Positions 14,255 through 23,617 of a DNA stretch of 32,130 nt are shown in pieces. A model generated the notes under the pieces. That model did not search any database and had not been told where the DNA came from. It saw nothing but the letters and a program-made list of their open reading frames with translations. The first letter of the stretch is position 1. Each line of letters begins with the position of its first letter. The DNA comes from an uncultured Cytophaga sp. GTDB taxonomy: Bacteria; Bacteroidota; Bacteroidia; Cytophagales; Cytophagaceae. Both the position numbers and the translations under genes were made by a program. The stretch lies in contig NZ_CALMGQ010000156.1 in NCBI RefSeq assembly GCF_937863595.1, positions 1 through 32,130 of the forward strand. Direction: 5' to 3'.

Positions 14255-15709
14255 ATGGTACATATGAAGTTTAAGCGCATTTTTATGCTGTTTAGCCTGT
14301 GGAGTTGGTCAGTTACATTAATTGCTCAGGTATCTATTAAAGATCGTTTAAATACTATTTTAAACGACAGTTTACTCATTCATTCATTTGTTGGTGTATC
14401 TGTCAGGGATGTTGCTACAAACAAGCTTGTATATGAGCGGAACGGAACACTTTCTTTTACTCCTGCATCAAACTTAAAACTCATTACAACTGCCGCAGCC
14501 TTAGATTTGTTGGGTGCAGATTATCGCTTCATAACAAGGGTATATTATTCTGATACCATAAGTAATCATTCTTTAAAAGGTGATCTAGTCATTAATGGTG
14601 GGGGAGATCCTACACTCGGTTCTGATAAAATGAATGGTAGCTTATCCTATCAATTGCTCATGAGGAATATTGTGAGCGAATTGAAATTGAAAGGCATCAC
14701 ACAAATCGAGGGTAGAATTGTGATTGATCCGACACATTTTGAATATAATCCCATACCAATGGATTATACATGGGCTGATATTGGGAATTACTATGGTGCT
14801 GGAAGTTTTGGTCTGAATTTAAATGAAAATCAAACAGTCATAACGCTTAAGCCTTCTAGTAAGGTAGGAGGAATAACTTCTTTACAATCAATTCTTCCAT
14901 GGGATTCAAGTTGGTCTTTTATAAATCATATTAAAACAGGAGTGTCTAATTCTGGAGATAAATCTATTATCTATTCTTCACCATATAATCCGTTGTTCTT
15001 TGGCGAAGGTACAATACCTATGGGTACTGCATACGCTGTAAAGGCTAGTATATCTGATCCTTCTACCTTGTTTGCCAACCTTTTAATTGCAGAAATGAAT
15101 AAGCAGGGTGTTGTGTTTAAAGGAACTATTAAAATTGTACAATCGGATGATATTAAAATGAATACATCTAAAATGAATATTGTTTTTGAGCATAAATCGC
15201 CTACGATTAAAGAAATTTGTACATATGCGAACTTAGTAAGCAATAATTTATATGCAGAGTGTCTGCTAAAAGAAATTTCATTTAAAATGAATGGAGTTGG
15301 ATCTGCTCAAAATGGGATTAATCATATTAAAAAATACTTATCTAGTAAAAATGTAGATACTATTGGCATGGTATTGCGGGACGGTTCTGGAATGTCGCCA
15401 TTTAACAGTATTTCACCAAATCAATTTACTCAATTTTTAGTTTCAAAGAGTTTAAATACCATATATGTTACGAGTATACCAATAGCTGGATTACAAGGGA
15501 CTGTAGCTCATATTTGTAAAGGCTCAGAGGGTAAAATAAGAGTTAAGAGTGGTACTATGAACGGTACAACCTGCTATTCGGGCTATGTTCAAACGAATTC
15601 TGGAAATAGGTATGCAGTTTCATTTATGGTAAATAAACATGAAGCGAAAAATCGGATGGTGCAACACGTCTTGTCTACTGCTTTAATGGAAATTATGAGG
15701 AGTAATTAG
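14255..15709 (+). CDS. dacB: D-alanyl-D-alanine carboxypeptidase/endopeptidase, PBP4 (peptidase S13)
   Basis: This exported 484-residue penicillin-binding protein trims peptidoglycan cross-links in the periplasm. A signal sequence (KFKRIFMLFSLWSWSV, then TLIAQ) is followed by the three active-site motifs: SxxK as S72-N-L-K75 in TPASNLKLITTAAALD, SxN as S329-N-N331 in NLVSNNLYAECLLKE, and KSG at 431-433 in place of KTG (VKSGTMNGTTCYSGYV). The long insert between SxxK and SxN is normal for PBP4. GDLVINGGGDPTLGSD is also characteristic. The start could be ATG at 14255 or at 14264. The hairpin at 15716 ends the unit. Confidence 0.93.
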   Translation: MVHMKFKRIFMLFSLWSWSVTLIAQVSIKDRLNTILNDSLLIHSFVGVSVRDVATNKLVYERNGTLSFTPASNLKLITTAAALDLLGADYRFITRVYYSDTISNHSLKGDLVINGGGDPTLGSDKMNGSLSYQLLMRNIVSELKLKGITQIEGRIVIDPTHFEYNPIPMDYTWADIGNYYGAGSFGLNLNENQTVITLKPSSKVGGITSLQSILPWDSSWSFINHIKTGVSNSGDKSIIYSSPYNPLFFGEGTIPMGTAYAVKASISDPSTLFANLLIAEMNKQGVVFKGTIKIVQSDDIKMNTSKMNIVFEHKSPTIKEICTYANLVSNNLYAECLLKEISFKMNGVGSAQNGINHIKKYLSSKNVDTIGMVLRDGSGMSPFNSISPNQFTQFLVSKSLNTIYVTSIPIAGLQGTVAHICKGSEGKIRVKSGTMNGTTCYSGYVQTNSGNRYAVSFMVNKHEAKNRMVQHVLSTALMEIMRSN

Positions 15710-15715
15710 TAGTTG

Positions 15716-15758
15716 TAAAATAAAAATAGCAACTGTTTATTTTGCTATTTTTATTTTA
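15716..15758. terminator. Hairpin terminator between dacB and alx
   Basis: A perfect 17-bp stem pairs 15716-15732 with 15742-15758. The core is AAAATAGCAA against TTGCTATTTT, with a 9-base loop. It is followed by TAAGAG and eight T. The position between convergent stops and the A/T-rich arms suggest it works for both genes. Confidence 0.85.
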
Positions 15759-15770
15759 TAAGAGTTTTTT

Positions 15771-16706
15771 TTAGAAATCTAATTCTTCATTATTTCTTTT
15801 AGGGAAAAGCCACGAAGCCAATACCGAAATTGCTAGGACAGAAACTACAAATAATAAAGCAAACTGATGGTTAATAACATACCACTCATGGATAAGTAAC
15901 TTTACACCTACGAATGATAATATGACAGCCAATCCGTAATTGATGTAATGGAACAACTTCATTACGCTGGACAATGCGAAATACAAAGAGCGAAGACCCA
16001 ATAAGGCAAAGACATTCGATGTATAGACAATAAAGGTGTCTGTTGTAATTCCTAATATGGTTGGAATGGAATCGACAGCAAAAACAACATCCGTACTTTC
16101 TACAATTAATACAACAATAAATAATGGTGTAGCATATAACAAGCCATCTTTACGTACAAAGAAATTATCTCCTTCGTATGTTTTTGTGACACGCATAAAC
16201 TTGTTGGTTAATTTCAAAATGATATTGTTTTCAGGATCCATTTCGTCATCATTACTGGAAAATAACATCTTAATACCTGTATACATAAGGAATAAACCCA
16301 ATATGTATAATAGCCAATCGAATCGCTCTATTAATTCAATCCCTACAATAATGAAGAAGCCTCTAAGTACTAATGCACCAATTATTCCCCAGAACAATAC
16401 TTTTCGTTGATACTCTACAGGAACTCTGAAATAATTAAAGATCAACATGAAAACAAATAAATTATCTACACTTAATGATTCTTCGATTACATAGCCTGTG
16501 AAAAACAATTCAGCTGCTTCACGACCCTTCCAAAAATACACGAATACATTAAATGCAATTGCTAATCCAACCCAGAATGCACTCCATATTAAAGCTGACT
16601 TTGTAGTTACAACTTTTGTTCCTCTGTGGAATACGAATAAATCGAGTACTAAAAGTGTTAAAATGCTAATGTTGAATATAATCCAAAATAGTGCTTCGTT
16701 CTCCAT
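15771..16706 (-). CDS. alx: TerC/Alx family integral membrane protein (probable Mn2+ exporter)
   Basis: The 311-residue protein has about nine membrane segments with the TerC-family repeats. GYVIEESLSVDNLFVFMLIF (first half) and VLIVESTDVVFAVDSIP (second half) place acidic pairs in the membrane, as in the Alx/MntP-related exporters. KMLFSSNDDEMDPENN is the cytoplasmic loop. E. coli Alx moves Mn2+ and is induced at high pH. Substrate here is inferred. The gene is separated from dedA by 112 bases, and in that gap I see no recognisable yybP-ykoY riboswitch fold, so its regulation is unknown. Confidence 0.88.
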   Translation of the reverse strand: MENEALFWIIFNISILTLLVLDLFVFHRGTKVVTTKSALIWSAFWVGLAIAFNVFVYFWKGREAAELFFTGYVIEESLSVDNLFVFMLIFNYFRVPVEYQRKVLFWGIIGALVLRGFFIIVGIELIERFDWLLYILGLFLMYTGIKMLFSSNDDEMDPENNIILKLTNKFMRVTKTYEGDNFFVRKDGLLYATPLFIVVLIVESTDVVFAVDSIPTILGITTDTFIVYTSNVFALLGLRSLYFALSSVMKLFHYINYGLAVILSFVGVKLLIHEWYVINHQFALLFVVSVLAISVLASWLFPKRNNEELDF

Positions 16707-16818
16707 GTTCTGTTATAAGTACATTTTAGTATAATGCGAAATGTAAAATTACTCCAATATTCTTTATTGGCAAAAGTTATTTAAGTATAAAATATCTAAA
16801 AAGATGAAAGAATAAAAA

Positions 16819-17472
16819 TTAATCGATTTGATCGTCTTTTTTTGATTTAATTTTATTACGCTCTTTAATATATGTTAAAATTACTGGAATCCATGTAACG
16901 ATAACAATACCAATTATAATGTATTCTAAGTAGTCTTTAGATTGAGGAAATATTTGCCCAAGTAAATATCCGCCATAAACCAGACTTACGACCCATAAAG
17001 TACCACCAATGATGTTGTATAAAAAGAATTTGCCGTACGGGTATTTAATTATACCTGAAAAGATGGGAGCAAAGGTCCGAATGATTGGTAGGAATCGCGC
17101 CATTATTAAAGCCACCGCACCATATCGAATAAAGAATGCTTCAGCCGCGAACATGTATTTCTTTTTAAAGAATATCGAATCATCTTTTGTGAAAAGCTTG
17201 CTTCCCGCTTTTTCTCCAAAGAAATACCCGAAGAAGCTTCCTAAATAAGCAGCCAAAGATATTGTAACTAATAGAGTAAGTATAGGGACATCAAATTTAC
17301 CTGTAGAAGATAATAAACCAGTTGTAAATAATAACGTATCTCCAGGCAAAAAAAAGCCAAAGAAGACTCCATTTTCAGCGAAAATAATCAGGAGGATCAA
17401 TGCGAGTCCTCCTGATGCGATAATAACTTCTGGGTTTGTAATTAAATGATAAAATTCAGCAATTGATCCCAT
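16819..17472 (-). CDS. DedA/SNARE-associated family membrane protein
   Basis: The 217-residue protein has the DedA make-up. The re-entrant and membrane stretches LLIIFAENGVFFGFFLPGDT, YLGSFFGYFFGEKAG, FFIRYGAVALIMARFLPIIR (conserved R in RFLP) and FAPIFSGIIKYPYGKFF are followed by NIIGGTLWVVSLVYGGYLLG. DedA proteins are linked to membrane potential maintenance and to flipping of undecaprenyl phosphate. The ATG at 17472 shares its A with the nuoN TAA (TAATG), so translation is likely coupled to complex I synthesis. The C-terminus is a charged, lysine-rich tail. Confidence 0.93.
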   Translation of the reverse strand: MGSIAEFYHLITNPEVIIASGGLALILLIIFAENGVFFGFFLPGDTLLFTTGLLSSTGKFDVPILTLLVTISLAAYLGSFFGYFFGEKAGSKLFTKDDSIFFKKKYMFAAEAFFIRYGAVALIMARFLPIIRTFAPIFSGIIKYPYGKFFLYNIIGGTLWVVSLVYGGYLLGQIFPQSKDYLEYIIIGIVIVTWIPVILTYIKERNKIKSKKDDQID

Positions 17473-18842
17473 TATAACTCTACTCCAATTTGCAAAAGAA
17501 GGTCAGGGAATAAGCCTATCAATATGACAAGTATTGACATAACAACTAAAACTACTTTAGCTATCCCAAGTTCAATTTTAACAGTGTTTGAATCTGAACT
17601 ATTATACATGACAATAATGGTTTTGAAGTAATAGTAAACACTGATTATTGATCCAACAATAGCTATTAATACTAAATACACATTACCTGCCTTGATTACT
17701 TCATTGAATAGGTAAAATTTACCAAAGAAGCCTGCTGCTGGTGGAATACCTGCCAAAGAAAATAATGAAAGTGTAAATACAAAGGCCAATAGTGGATTTG
17801 ATTTAGCTAAGCCAGCAAAGCTTACAATATCTGAATCACCTTTGGTTTTTTCAATTGCATTCACAATATAGAAGCAAACGAGATTTGCTATACCATAACC
17901 AACTAGATAAACAAATAAAGATGATTTAGAGCCAGCGGACAAATAGGGGAAAACCATAAGCATATAACCAGCTTGTGATACACCAGAGAATGCTAATAAA
18001 CGTTTAACATTTGTTTGGAATGTTGCAGCAATATTCCCTGCAAGTATTGTAATTGCTGATAAACCTATAAATGTACCTCCTAAGTAACTTGGGACTACTG
18101 TAAATGTACTTGCGATTAAATGGTAGAATGCTCCAAATGCAGCCACTTTAACAAAGGTTGACATGAATGCAGTAATGAAAGTTGGGGAGCCAGTGTATAC
18201 ATCTGGAACCCAGAAATGGAACGGTACAGCTGAAATTTTAAATGCAAATGAAATACATAATAATGTAATTCCTATCATGAACATAGGCATTGTAGAAGCG
18301 GCTGCTTTAATAGTTGCCAAATCGAATGATCCTGTAGCTCCATAAATCAATGCAATTCCTAATAACATAATACCCGTAGCAAAAGAACCTAGGATGAAAT
18401 ATTTAATAGATGCCTCAACCGAACGAATGTCCTTTTTTCTACTCCCAGCTAAAATGTAAAGAGGGATAGAAAGTATTTCAACACCTAAGAATAATGTTGA
18501 CATATTGGTGAATGAAACCAATAACAAACCTCCAACGGTAGAAAATAAGATCAAAGCATAATGATCTCCTTGATTAAATTCTTCCTTACTATACGATTCT
18601 CTTGACAGTAAAAACCAAAATAGAGTAATTGTTAGTAGTAACGAACCAAATGCGATAGAGAAATTGTCATGTAATAACATACCATAATGTGATTCTGGAT
18701 GATTCCAGAAAGTACAGATGTTATATCCTATTATTCCTGCAAGTGAAATAAGAATAATAGGGTAGATAAACTTTTTCAGTCCGATAAAGTCAGACATCAT
18801 GGATATAATACCAAGAATGGATATAAGAATTATTGCGTTCAT
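17472..18842 (-). CDS. nuoN: NADH-quinone oxidoreductase subunit N
   Basis: NuoN is one of three antiporter-like proton-pumping subunits in the membrane arm of complex I. The 456-residue protein has about fourteen hydrophobic helices. Family stretches are FRLFV-type sequences at LFLGVEILSIPLYILAGS, KISAVPFHFWVPDVYTGSP (the functional Lys before PFHFW), LLAFSGVSQAGYMLMVF and AGIPPAAGFFGKFYLFNE. It overlaps the DedA gene by one base and lies 18 bases after nuoM. Confidence 0.95.
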   Translation of the reverse strand: MNAIILISILGIISMMSDFIGLKKFIYPIILISLAGIIGYNICTFWNHPESHYGMLLHDNFSIAFGSLLLTITLFWFLLSRESYSKEEFNQGDHYALILFSTVGGLLLVSFTNMSTLFLGVEILSIPLYILAGSRKKDIRSVEASIKYFILGSFATGIMLLGIALIYGATGSFDLATIKAAASTMPMFMIGITLLCISFAFKISAVPFHFWVPDVYTGSPTFITAFMSTFVKVAAFGAFYHLIASTFTVVPSYLGGTFIGLSAITILAGNIAATFQTNVKRLLAFSGVSQAGYMLMVFPYLSAGSKSSLFVYLVGYGIANLVCFYIVNAIEKTKGDSDIVSFAGLAKSNPLLAFVFTLSLFSLAGIPPAAGFFGKFYLFNEVIKAGNVYLVLIAIVGSIISVYYYFKTIIVMYNSSDSNTVKIELGIAKVVLVVMSILVILIGLFPDLLLQIGVEL

Positions 18843-18860
18843 ATTGCTTTGAATGTTCTC

Positions 18861-20324
18861 TTAGTTTGCAACTGGGATTGAATGATTTACTGCGTGTAAA
18901 ATTCCATTTATTGCGGGTTCTGTTACATCTAAAATAATATCAGGAAACAAACCAAATGCAAATATTGCAATCACAATGGGAATCAATATGCTTTTTTCTA
19001 GCAAACTTAAATCCATTACTACGTTGAATTCTGCCTTAGCCTCGCCCAACATAACTTTTTGATACGTACTAAGTAAATAAACAGCTCCTAAAATGATTGT
19101 TAATCCTCCAAGTGCAGCTAAATAAGGGTTATAATTAAATACGCCTATAAATAAAAGAAATTCACCTACAAACCCATTAGTTGATGGCAAGGCAATATTC
19201 GCCATTATTAAAATGAGAAAGTATACAGCTAATTGAGGCATTTGATTTCTCAAGCCACCCATTGAGTTTATTTGTAGTGTTCCTGTTCTGTTAAATAATA
19301 TTTGTATTACAAATAGAATACCTATCACATTAACACCGTGCGCAAACATTTGCACCATAACGCCTTGTAATCCTTCAACAGAATTAGTAAATAACCCTGC
19401 ACCAATTAAACCAACGTGGGCAATAGAAACATAAGCGATTAATGTTTTAAAATTAGATTGCTTAATTGCAATAATAGAAGCGTAAACAATACCAATGATT
19501 GACAATAAAAGAGCCAACCAACCCCATTCCATTAATGCGTTAGGAAGAACTGGTAAAATCCAACGTATTACTCCGTATACCCCCATTTTTAACATGATAC
19601 CACTTAATAACATGGTTCCGGCCATTGGTGCACTTGTGTATGTTTCTGGTTGCCAAGTATGGAAAGGAAAGATGGGCATCTTAATGCCGAATGCTAAAAA
19701 CAAACCTCCAAATATCCAAACTTGTTCTTGACTTGTAAGTTTTGTTAAGTAAATATTTTCTAGCGCAAATGATTTTTCAGGAGCAACAGAATATAAATAA
19801 ATAATAGCCGCAAGCATAATCAAACTACCAAATAGTGTATAAATGAAAAATTTGAATGTTACAAATTTTCTGTTTTCATCTCCCCACATCAAACAAATAA
19901 AGTAGATCGGTATTAATGCTAATTCCCAGAATATATAGAATAAGAATAAATCTTTAGCAACAAACACTCCAATTAATGCAGATTGCATTACGAGTGCTAG
20001 TGCATAAAAAGAAGGTTTGTCTTTTACTGAACTTGTTAAAGTTGATAAAAGAATTAAAGGGAATAAAAAGCTTGTTAGTATAACCAAAATTAAACTAATT
20101 CCGTCCATACCTACATTATAGCTAATACCTAATGAAGGGATCCAGTCTTTTACTAAAACATAATTCCAACCAGCTAATACTTCAAAATTGAAGTATGCAT
20201 ATAAAGCTATCGCAAACTCCAATAGGGTAGATGCAATGGCAATAGTCGGAGCCAAACGTTGACCTGCAAAATATACAAGTATTGCTGCAACTAGAGGTAA
20301 GATTATTAAAATCGTTGTAATCAT
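18861..20324 (-). CDS. nuoM: NADH-quinone oxidoreductase subunit M
   Basis: NuoM is the second antiporter-like subunit, with 487 residues and about fourteen membrane helices. Key stretches are FYIFWELALIPIYFICLMWG (conserved Glu in the membrane), KMPIFPFHTWQPETYTSAP (Lys ahead of the PFHTW helix break), TLIAYVSIAHVGLIGAGLF and ALPSTNGFVGEFLLFIGVF. It lies 14 bases after nuoL and 18 before nuoN, inside the operon. Confidence 0.95.
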   Translation of the reverse strand: MITTILIILPLVAAILVYFAGQRLAPTIAIASTLLEFAIALYAYFNFEVLAGWNYVLVKDWIPSLGISYNVGMDGISLILVILTSFLFPLILLSTLTSSVKDKPSFYALALVMQSALIGVFVAKDLFLFYIFWELALIPIYFICLMWGDENRKFVTFKFFIYTLFGSLIMLAAIIYLYSVAPEKSFALENIYLTKLTSQEQVWIFGGLFLAFGIKMPIFPFHTWQPETYTSAPMAGTMLLSGIMLKMGVYGVIRWILPVLPNALMEWGWLALLLSIIGIVYASIIAIKQSNFKTLIAYVSIAHVGLIGAGLFTNSVEGLQGVMVQMFAHGVNVIGILFVIQILFNRTGTLQINSMGGLRNQMPQLAVYFLILIMANIALPSTNGFVGEFLLFIGVFNYNPYLAALGGLTIILGAVYLLSTYQKVMLGEAKAEFNVVMDLSLLEKSILIPIVIAIFAFGLFPDIILDVTEPAINGILHAVNHSIPVAN

Positions 20325-20338
20325 TGTCTAAGGATGTA

Positions 20339-22252
20339 TTACAGAATAAAGTTAAGAAATAAGATTACTACAATACCGATTACCATGAATATAGTATACG
20401 TATTTACATCTCCAGATTGGACAAATCGAATTGTCTTGCCACTCCATTGGATGGATTTTCCAGAGAAATTAACGATGCGGTCTATGAAATTCTTTTCAAT
20501 GATGTTATGGAAAATATCTGAAAAGAATGCAATTGGTTTCAATATAATTGTGTCATACAATTCATCTACATAAAACTTATTATAAGAAAGTTTATCCAAT
20601 GCAGACAAGTCACTTTCAGATGACGCAGGTAGTGTTTTTTTGCTTACATATATAATGTATGTACTAAGTATTACTAATAAAACTAGGGTTAAAGCTGAGC
20701 CCATTAGTACAAATTCAGTTGAAGCAGAAATGCTGGATGCTTCAAGAAGTGGAACGTGCGCAGCTGCTAAGTAATGACTAAACCAATTACTTCCTTCGTG
20801 AACAAAAACGTGAGGGATTTCAATAAATCCAGCAAGTAGTGTTAATGCGGCTAAAATCATTAATGGAATTGTCATCAACAAAGGCGACTCATGTAAATGT
20901 TCTTTTTGATGTTGCGTACCTCTAAATTCTCCGAAGAATGTTAAGAACAACATTCTAAACATGTAAAACGTAGTTAGTAATGCGGCAAAAACTCCCAAAC
21001 CCCATTTTAGTGGACTTGCTTCAAATGCTAATGCTAGAATAGCATCTTTAGAAAAGAAACCAGCAAGTGGCGGTATACCTGCAATTGCTAAGGTTGCGAT
21101 AATAAATGTGATAGAGGTTATTGGTAATTTTTTCATTAAACCACCCATTTTTCGAATATCCTGCTCACCACCCATTGCGTGAATAACGCTACCTGCACCT
21201 AAGAATAACAATGCTTTAAAGAATGCATGTGTTGTTACATGAAATACACCTGCACTATAGCCACCTAAACCAATAGCCATAAACATAAAGCCTAATTGAC
21301 TTACAGTTGAGTATGCCAATACTTTTTTAATATCTGTTTGTGTTAATCCAATCAATGCAGCTAATATTGCTGTACTTGTTCCTATTACAAAAATGATATC
21401 CAATGTCATTGGAGCCATGCTGTATAAGACATTAGAGCGTGCAATCATATATATACCTGCTGTTACCATTGTTGCAGCATGTATTAATGCTGAAACAGGA
21501 GTAGGGCCTGCCATTGCATCTGGCAACCATGTGTATAAAGGAATTTGAGCACTTTTACCCATAGCACCAACAAATAATAATAAGGTGATCGCTAACAGTA
21601 CGCCTGAAATTTCATTCGGGTTAATTATTTTCGAAACCTGTTCAAAAACTGCAGTGTACTCTAATGTGCCGAATTGATGGTAGATTAGTAACATACCTAA
21701 TAAGAAACCTAAATCACCGATACGGTTCATGATAAAAGCTTTCTTTGCAGCATCGTTATAGTTTTGATTTTTAAACCAAAATCCAATTAACAAATATGAA
21801 CAAAGACCAACGCCTTCCCAGCCCATAAACATCACTGCAAAATTAGAGCCCATAACAAGCAATAACATGGAGAATATGAATAGGTTTAAGTAGGAAAAAT
21901 ATCGCGTTACACCTTCATCATCGTGCATGTAGCTAATTGAATACATATGTATCAAGAAGCCGACACCCGTAATGATAGACATAAACCAAATAGAAAGATT
22001 ATCTATTTGAAACGATAACGACAAATTTAAATTCCCTGCTTGAATCCAATTGAACAATACGAATGGTTCTTTTGCAACCAAGGTACCTGAAACAGCAGGA
22101 ATTAAAAGCGATAAAACAACTAAGAACGAACCCAGTAACATTGCACTAGCTATGTAGCCCGATGCAGATTTAGGGATATACTTATTAAATAAACTTAATA
22201 TCAGAAAGCCAAGTAAGGGTAGTCCTGGTATTAGCCAAACAAATTCCATCAT
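20339..22252 (-). CDS. nuoL: NADH-quinone oxidoreductase subunit L
   Basis: NuoL is the distal proton-pumping subunit of complex I. The 637 residues include the antiporter core, with FMGWEGVGLCSYLLIGFW, KSAQIPLYTWLPDAMAGPTP, LAYSTVSQLGFMFMAIGLGG and THAFFKALLFLGAGSVIHAM. These are followed by a long C-terminal amphipathic helix region and a final hydrophobic anchor (IFMVIGIVVILFLNFIL). The length is typical. Two ATG codons open the frame (22252 and 22249). It follows nuoK by 19 bases. Confidence 0.96.
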   Translation of the reverse strand: MMEFVWLIPGLPLLGFLILSLFNKYIPKSASGYIASAMLLGSFLVVLSLLIPAVSGTLVAKEPFVLFNWIQAGNLNLSLSFQIDNLSIWFMSIITGVGFLIHMYSISYMHDDEGVTRYFSYLNLFIFSMLLLVMGSNFAVMFMGWEGVGLCSYLLIGFWFKNQNYNDAAKKAFIMNRIGDLGFLLGMLLIYHQFGTLEYTAVFEQVSKIINPNEISGVLLAITLLLFVGAMGKSAQIPLYTWLPDAMAGPTPVSALIHAATMVTAGIYMIARSNVLYSMAPMTLDIIFVIGTSTAILAALIGLTQTDIKKVLAYSTVSQLGFMFMAIGLGGYSAGVFHVTTHAFFKALLFLGAGSVIHAMGGEQDIRKMGGLMKKLPITSITFIIATLAIAGIPPLAGFFSKDAILALAFEASPLKWGLGVFAALLTTFYMFRMLFLTFFGEFRGTQHQKEHLHESPLLMTIPLMILAALTLLAGFIEIPHVFVHEGSNWFSHYLAAAHVPLLEASSISASTEFVLMGSALTLVLLVILSTYIIYVSKKTLPASSESDLSALDKLSYNKFYVDELYDTIILKPIAFFSDIFHNIIEKNFIDRIVNFSGKSIQWSGKTIRFVQSGDVNTYTIFMVIGIVVILFLNFIL

Positions 22253-22271
22253 GATTCGATTGTATTTTTAA

Positions 22272-22562
22272 TTACCACTTGAGATTCTTTAAACTATCAA
22301 TTTTAATAGAGCCAATGTGTCTAAAGATCATAACTAAGATTGCTAAACCAATTGTGATTTCAGCAGCAGCTACAGCCATAATAAAGAACACAAATACTTG
22401 ACCCGATTGGTCGTTGTGTAATGCTGAGAAGTAAACCATAAGTAAGTTTACAGAATTCAACATTAATTCAATAGACATGAATATTATTAATATATTTCTT
22501 CTGTAGAGTACGCCAAATGCACCCATTGAAAATAATATTAAACAGAGTATGATATAATGCAT
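22272..22562 (-). CDS. nuoK: NADH-quinone oxidoreductase subunit K
   Basis: This is a 96-residue membrane subunit with three helices: YIILCLILFSMGAFGVLYRR, NILIIFMSIELMLNSVNLLM (the conserved intramembrane Glu), and FFIMAVAAAEITIGLAILVM with a second Glu. Both acidic residues belong to the central proton-transfer axis of complex I. The spacing is 5 bases from nuoJ. Confidence 0.95.
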   Translation of the reverse strand: MHYIILCLILFSMGAFGVLYRRNILIIFMSIELMLNSVNLLMVYFSALHNDQSGQVFVFFIMAVAAAEITIGLAILVMIFRHIGSIKIDSLKNLKW

Positions 22563-22567
22563 AAGTC

Positions 22568-23080
22568 TTATTTATTATCTTTTAAATCTTTTTTACCTAA
22601 CATTACAGCTCCAATCATTGCAGAAAGAAACAGAACAGAAGTAATTTCAAAAGGAAGAACAAATTCGTTGAAAAGAATTTTCCCTAATTCTTGAGCGCTT
22701 CCAAAATTCGGATCTAATTTAGACAAATCTACACCACCTGTATCTTGTCCTTTTAATAGATATACAAGTGCAATTAATAATAATCCTCCCGATACAAATG
22801 CTGCAAGCTTACTTATAAATGGTTTCGACGCTTGTGTAACCGCTTCATTTAAATTTAACATCATAATTACAAATAAGAACAAAACCATGATGGCGCCTGC
22901 GTAGACAATAATGTTAACGACAGCTAAGAAGTCTGCTGATAGCAATAGCATATGTGCTGTTATGCAACAAAAGGTTATTACTAAGGATAGAATACTGTAA
23001 ACAGGATTTTTTGAAATTATTACGAAAAATGCACTGCATAACGTAATACCTGATAAGATGTAAAATATTATATTCCCCAT
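22568..23080 (-). CDS. nuoJ: NADH-quinone oxidoreductase subunit J
   Basis: NuoJ is a 170-residue membrane subunit with five helices. The helix-3 stretch AVVNIIVYAGAIMVLFLFVI, which contains the pi-bulge implicated in coupling quinone reduction to proton pumping, is well preserved. The C-terminal part ends with FEITSVLFLSAMIGAVMLGK. It lies two bases after nuoI and five before nuoK. Confidence 0.94.
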   Translation of the reverse strand: MGNIIFYILSGITLCSAFFVIISKNPVYSILSLVITFCCITAHMLLLSADFLAVVNIIVYAGAIMVLFLFVIMMLNLNEAVTQASKPFISKLAAFVSGGLLLIALVYLLKGQDTGGVDLSKLDPNFGSAQELGKILFNEFVLPFEITSVLFLSAMIGAVMLGKKDLKDNK

Positions 23081-23082
23081 TG

Positions 23083-23610
23083 TTATTTTTTGTAAGGCTT
23101 GTATGTCTTAGGGTGCGCACTTGTACCAAGAGGCTGAACCAATTTGTCTTTTCCGTAAATGAAGTCTTTGCGATTAAACGCTGCAGGAACCAATTCTTCT
23201 GTTAAATAAACTGCGTCTTTAGGGCACGCTTCTTCGCACAAACCACAGAATATGCATCTCAACATATTGATTTCATATAAAGAAGCATATTTTTCTTCTT
23301 TATATAAATGCTCTTCACCTTTTTTACGCTCTGCTGCAACAATAGTAATTGCTTCTGCAGGACATGATACTGCACATAGGCCACAAGCTGTGCAGTTTTC
23401 TCTTCCTTGTTCGTCTCTTTTTAGTATATGTTTACCTCTATACACAAAAGAAAACTCACGTTGTTGTTCTGGATACTGAATCGTTGCTTTCTTTTTGAAA
23501 AGGTGAGACAGTGTGATTAACATGCCACTTACTATGGAAGGAATATAAATTCGCTCCATAAAAGTCATTTTTTTATCAACGACTACTTTTGATCTGTTTG
23601 TTAATTGCAT
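23083..23610 (-). CDS. nuoI: NADH-quinone oxidoreductase subunit I
   Basis: This 175-residue peripheral-arm subunit carries clusters N6a and N6b. The two ferredoxin motifs are CTACGLCAVSCP (C73, C76, C79, C83) and CIFCGLCEEACP (C119, C122, C125, C129). The fourth cysteine of each motif belongs to the neighbouring cluster, as in bacterial ferredoxins. The N-terminal amphipathic segment (IYIPSIVSGMLITLSHLFKK) docks onto the membrane arm. It starts seven bases after nuoH. Confidence 0.96.
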   Translation of the reverse strand: MQLTNRSKVVVDKKMTFMERIYIPSIVSGMLITLSHLFKKKATIQYPEQQREFSFVYRGKHILKRDEQGRENCTACGLCAVSCPAEAITIVAAERKKGEEHLYKEEKYASLYEINMLRCIFCGLCEEACPKDAVYLTEELVPAAFNRKDFIYGKDKLVQPLGTSAHPKTYKPYKK

Positions 23611-23617
23611 GGCTCTT

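Noticed and set aside
16707..16818. Possible yybP-ykoY manganese riboswitch ahead of alx
   Set aside because: The 112-base AT-rich gap has none of the conserved loop sequences that I would expect.
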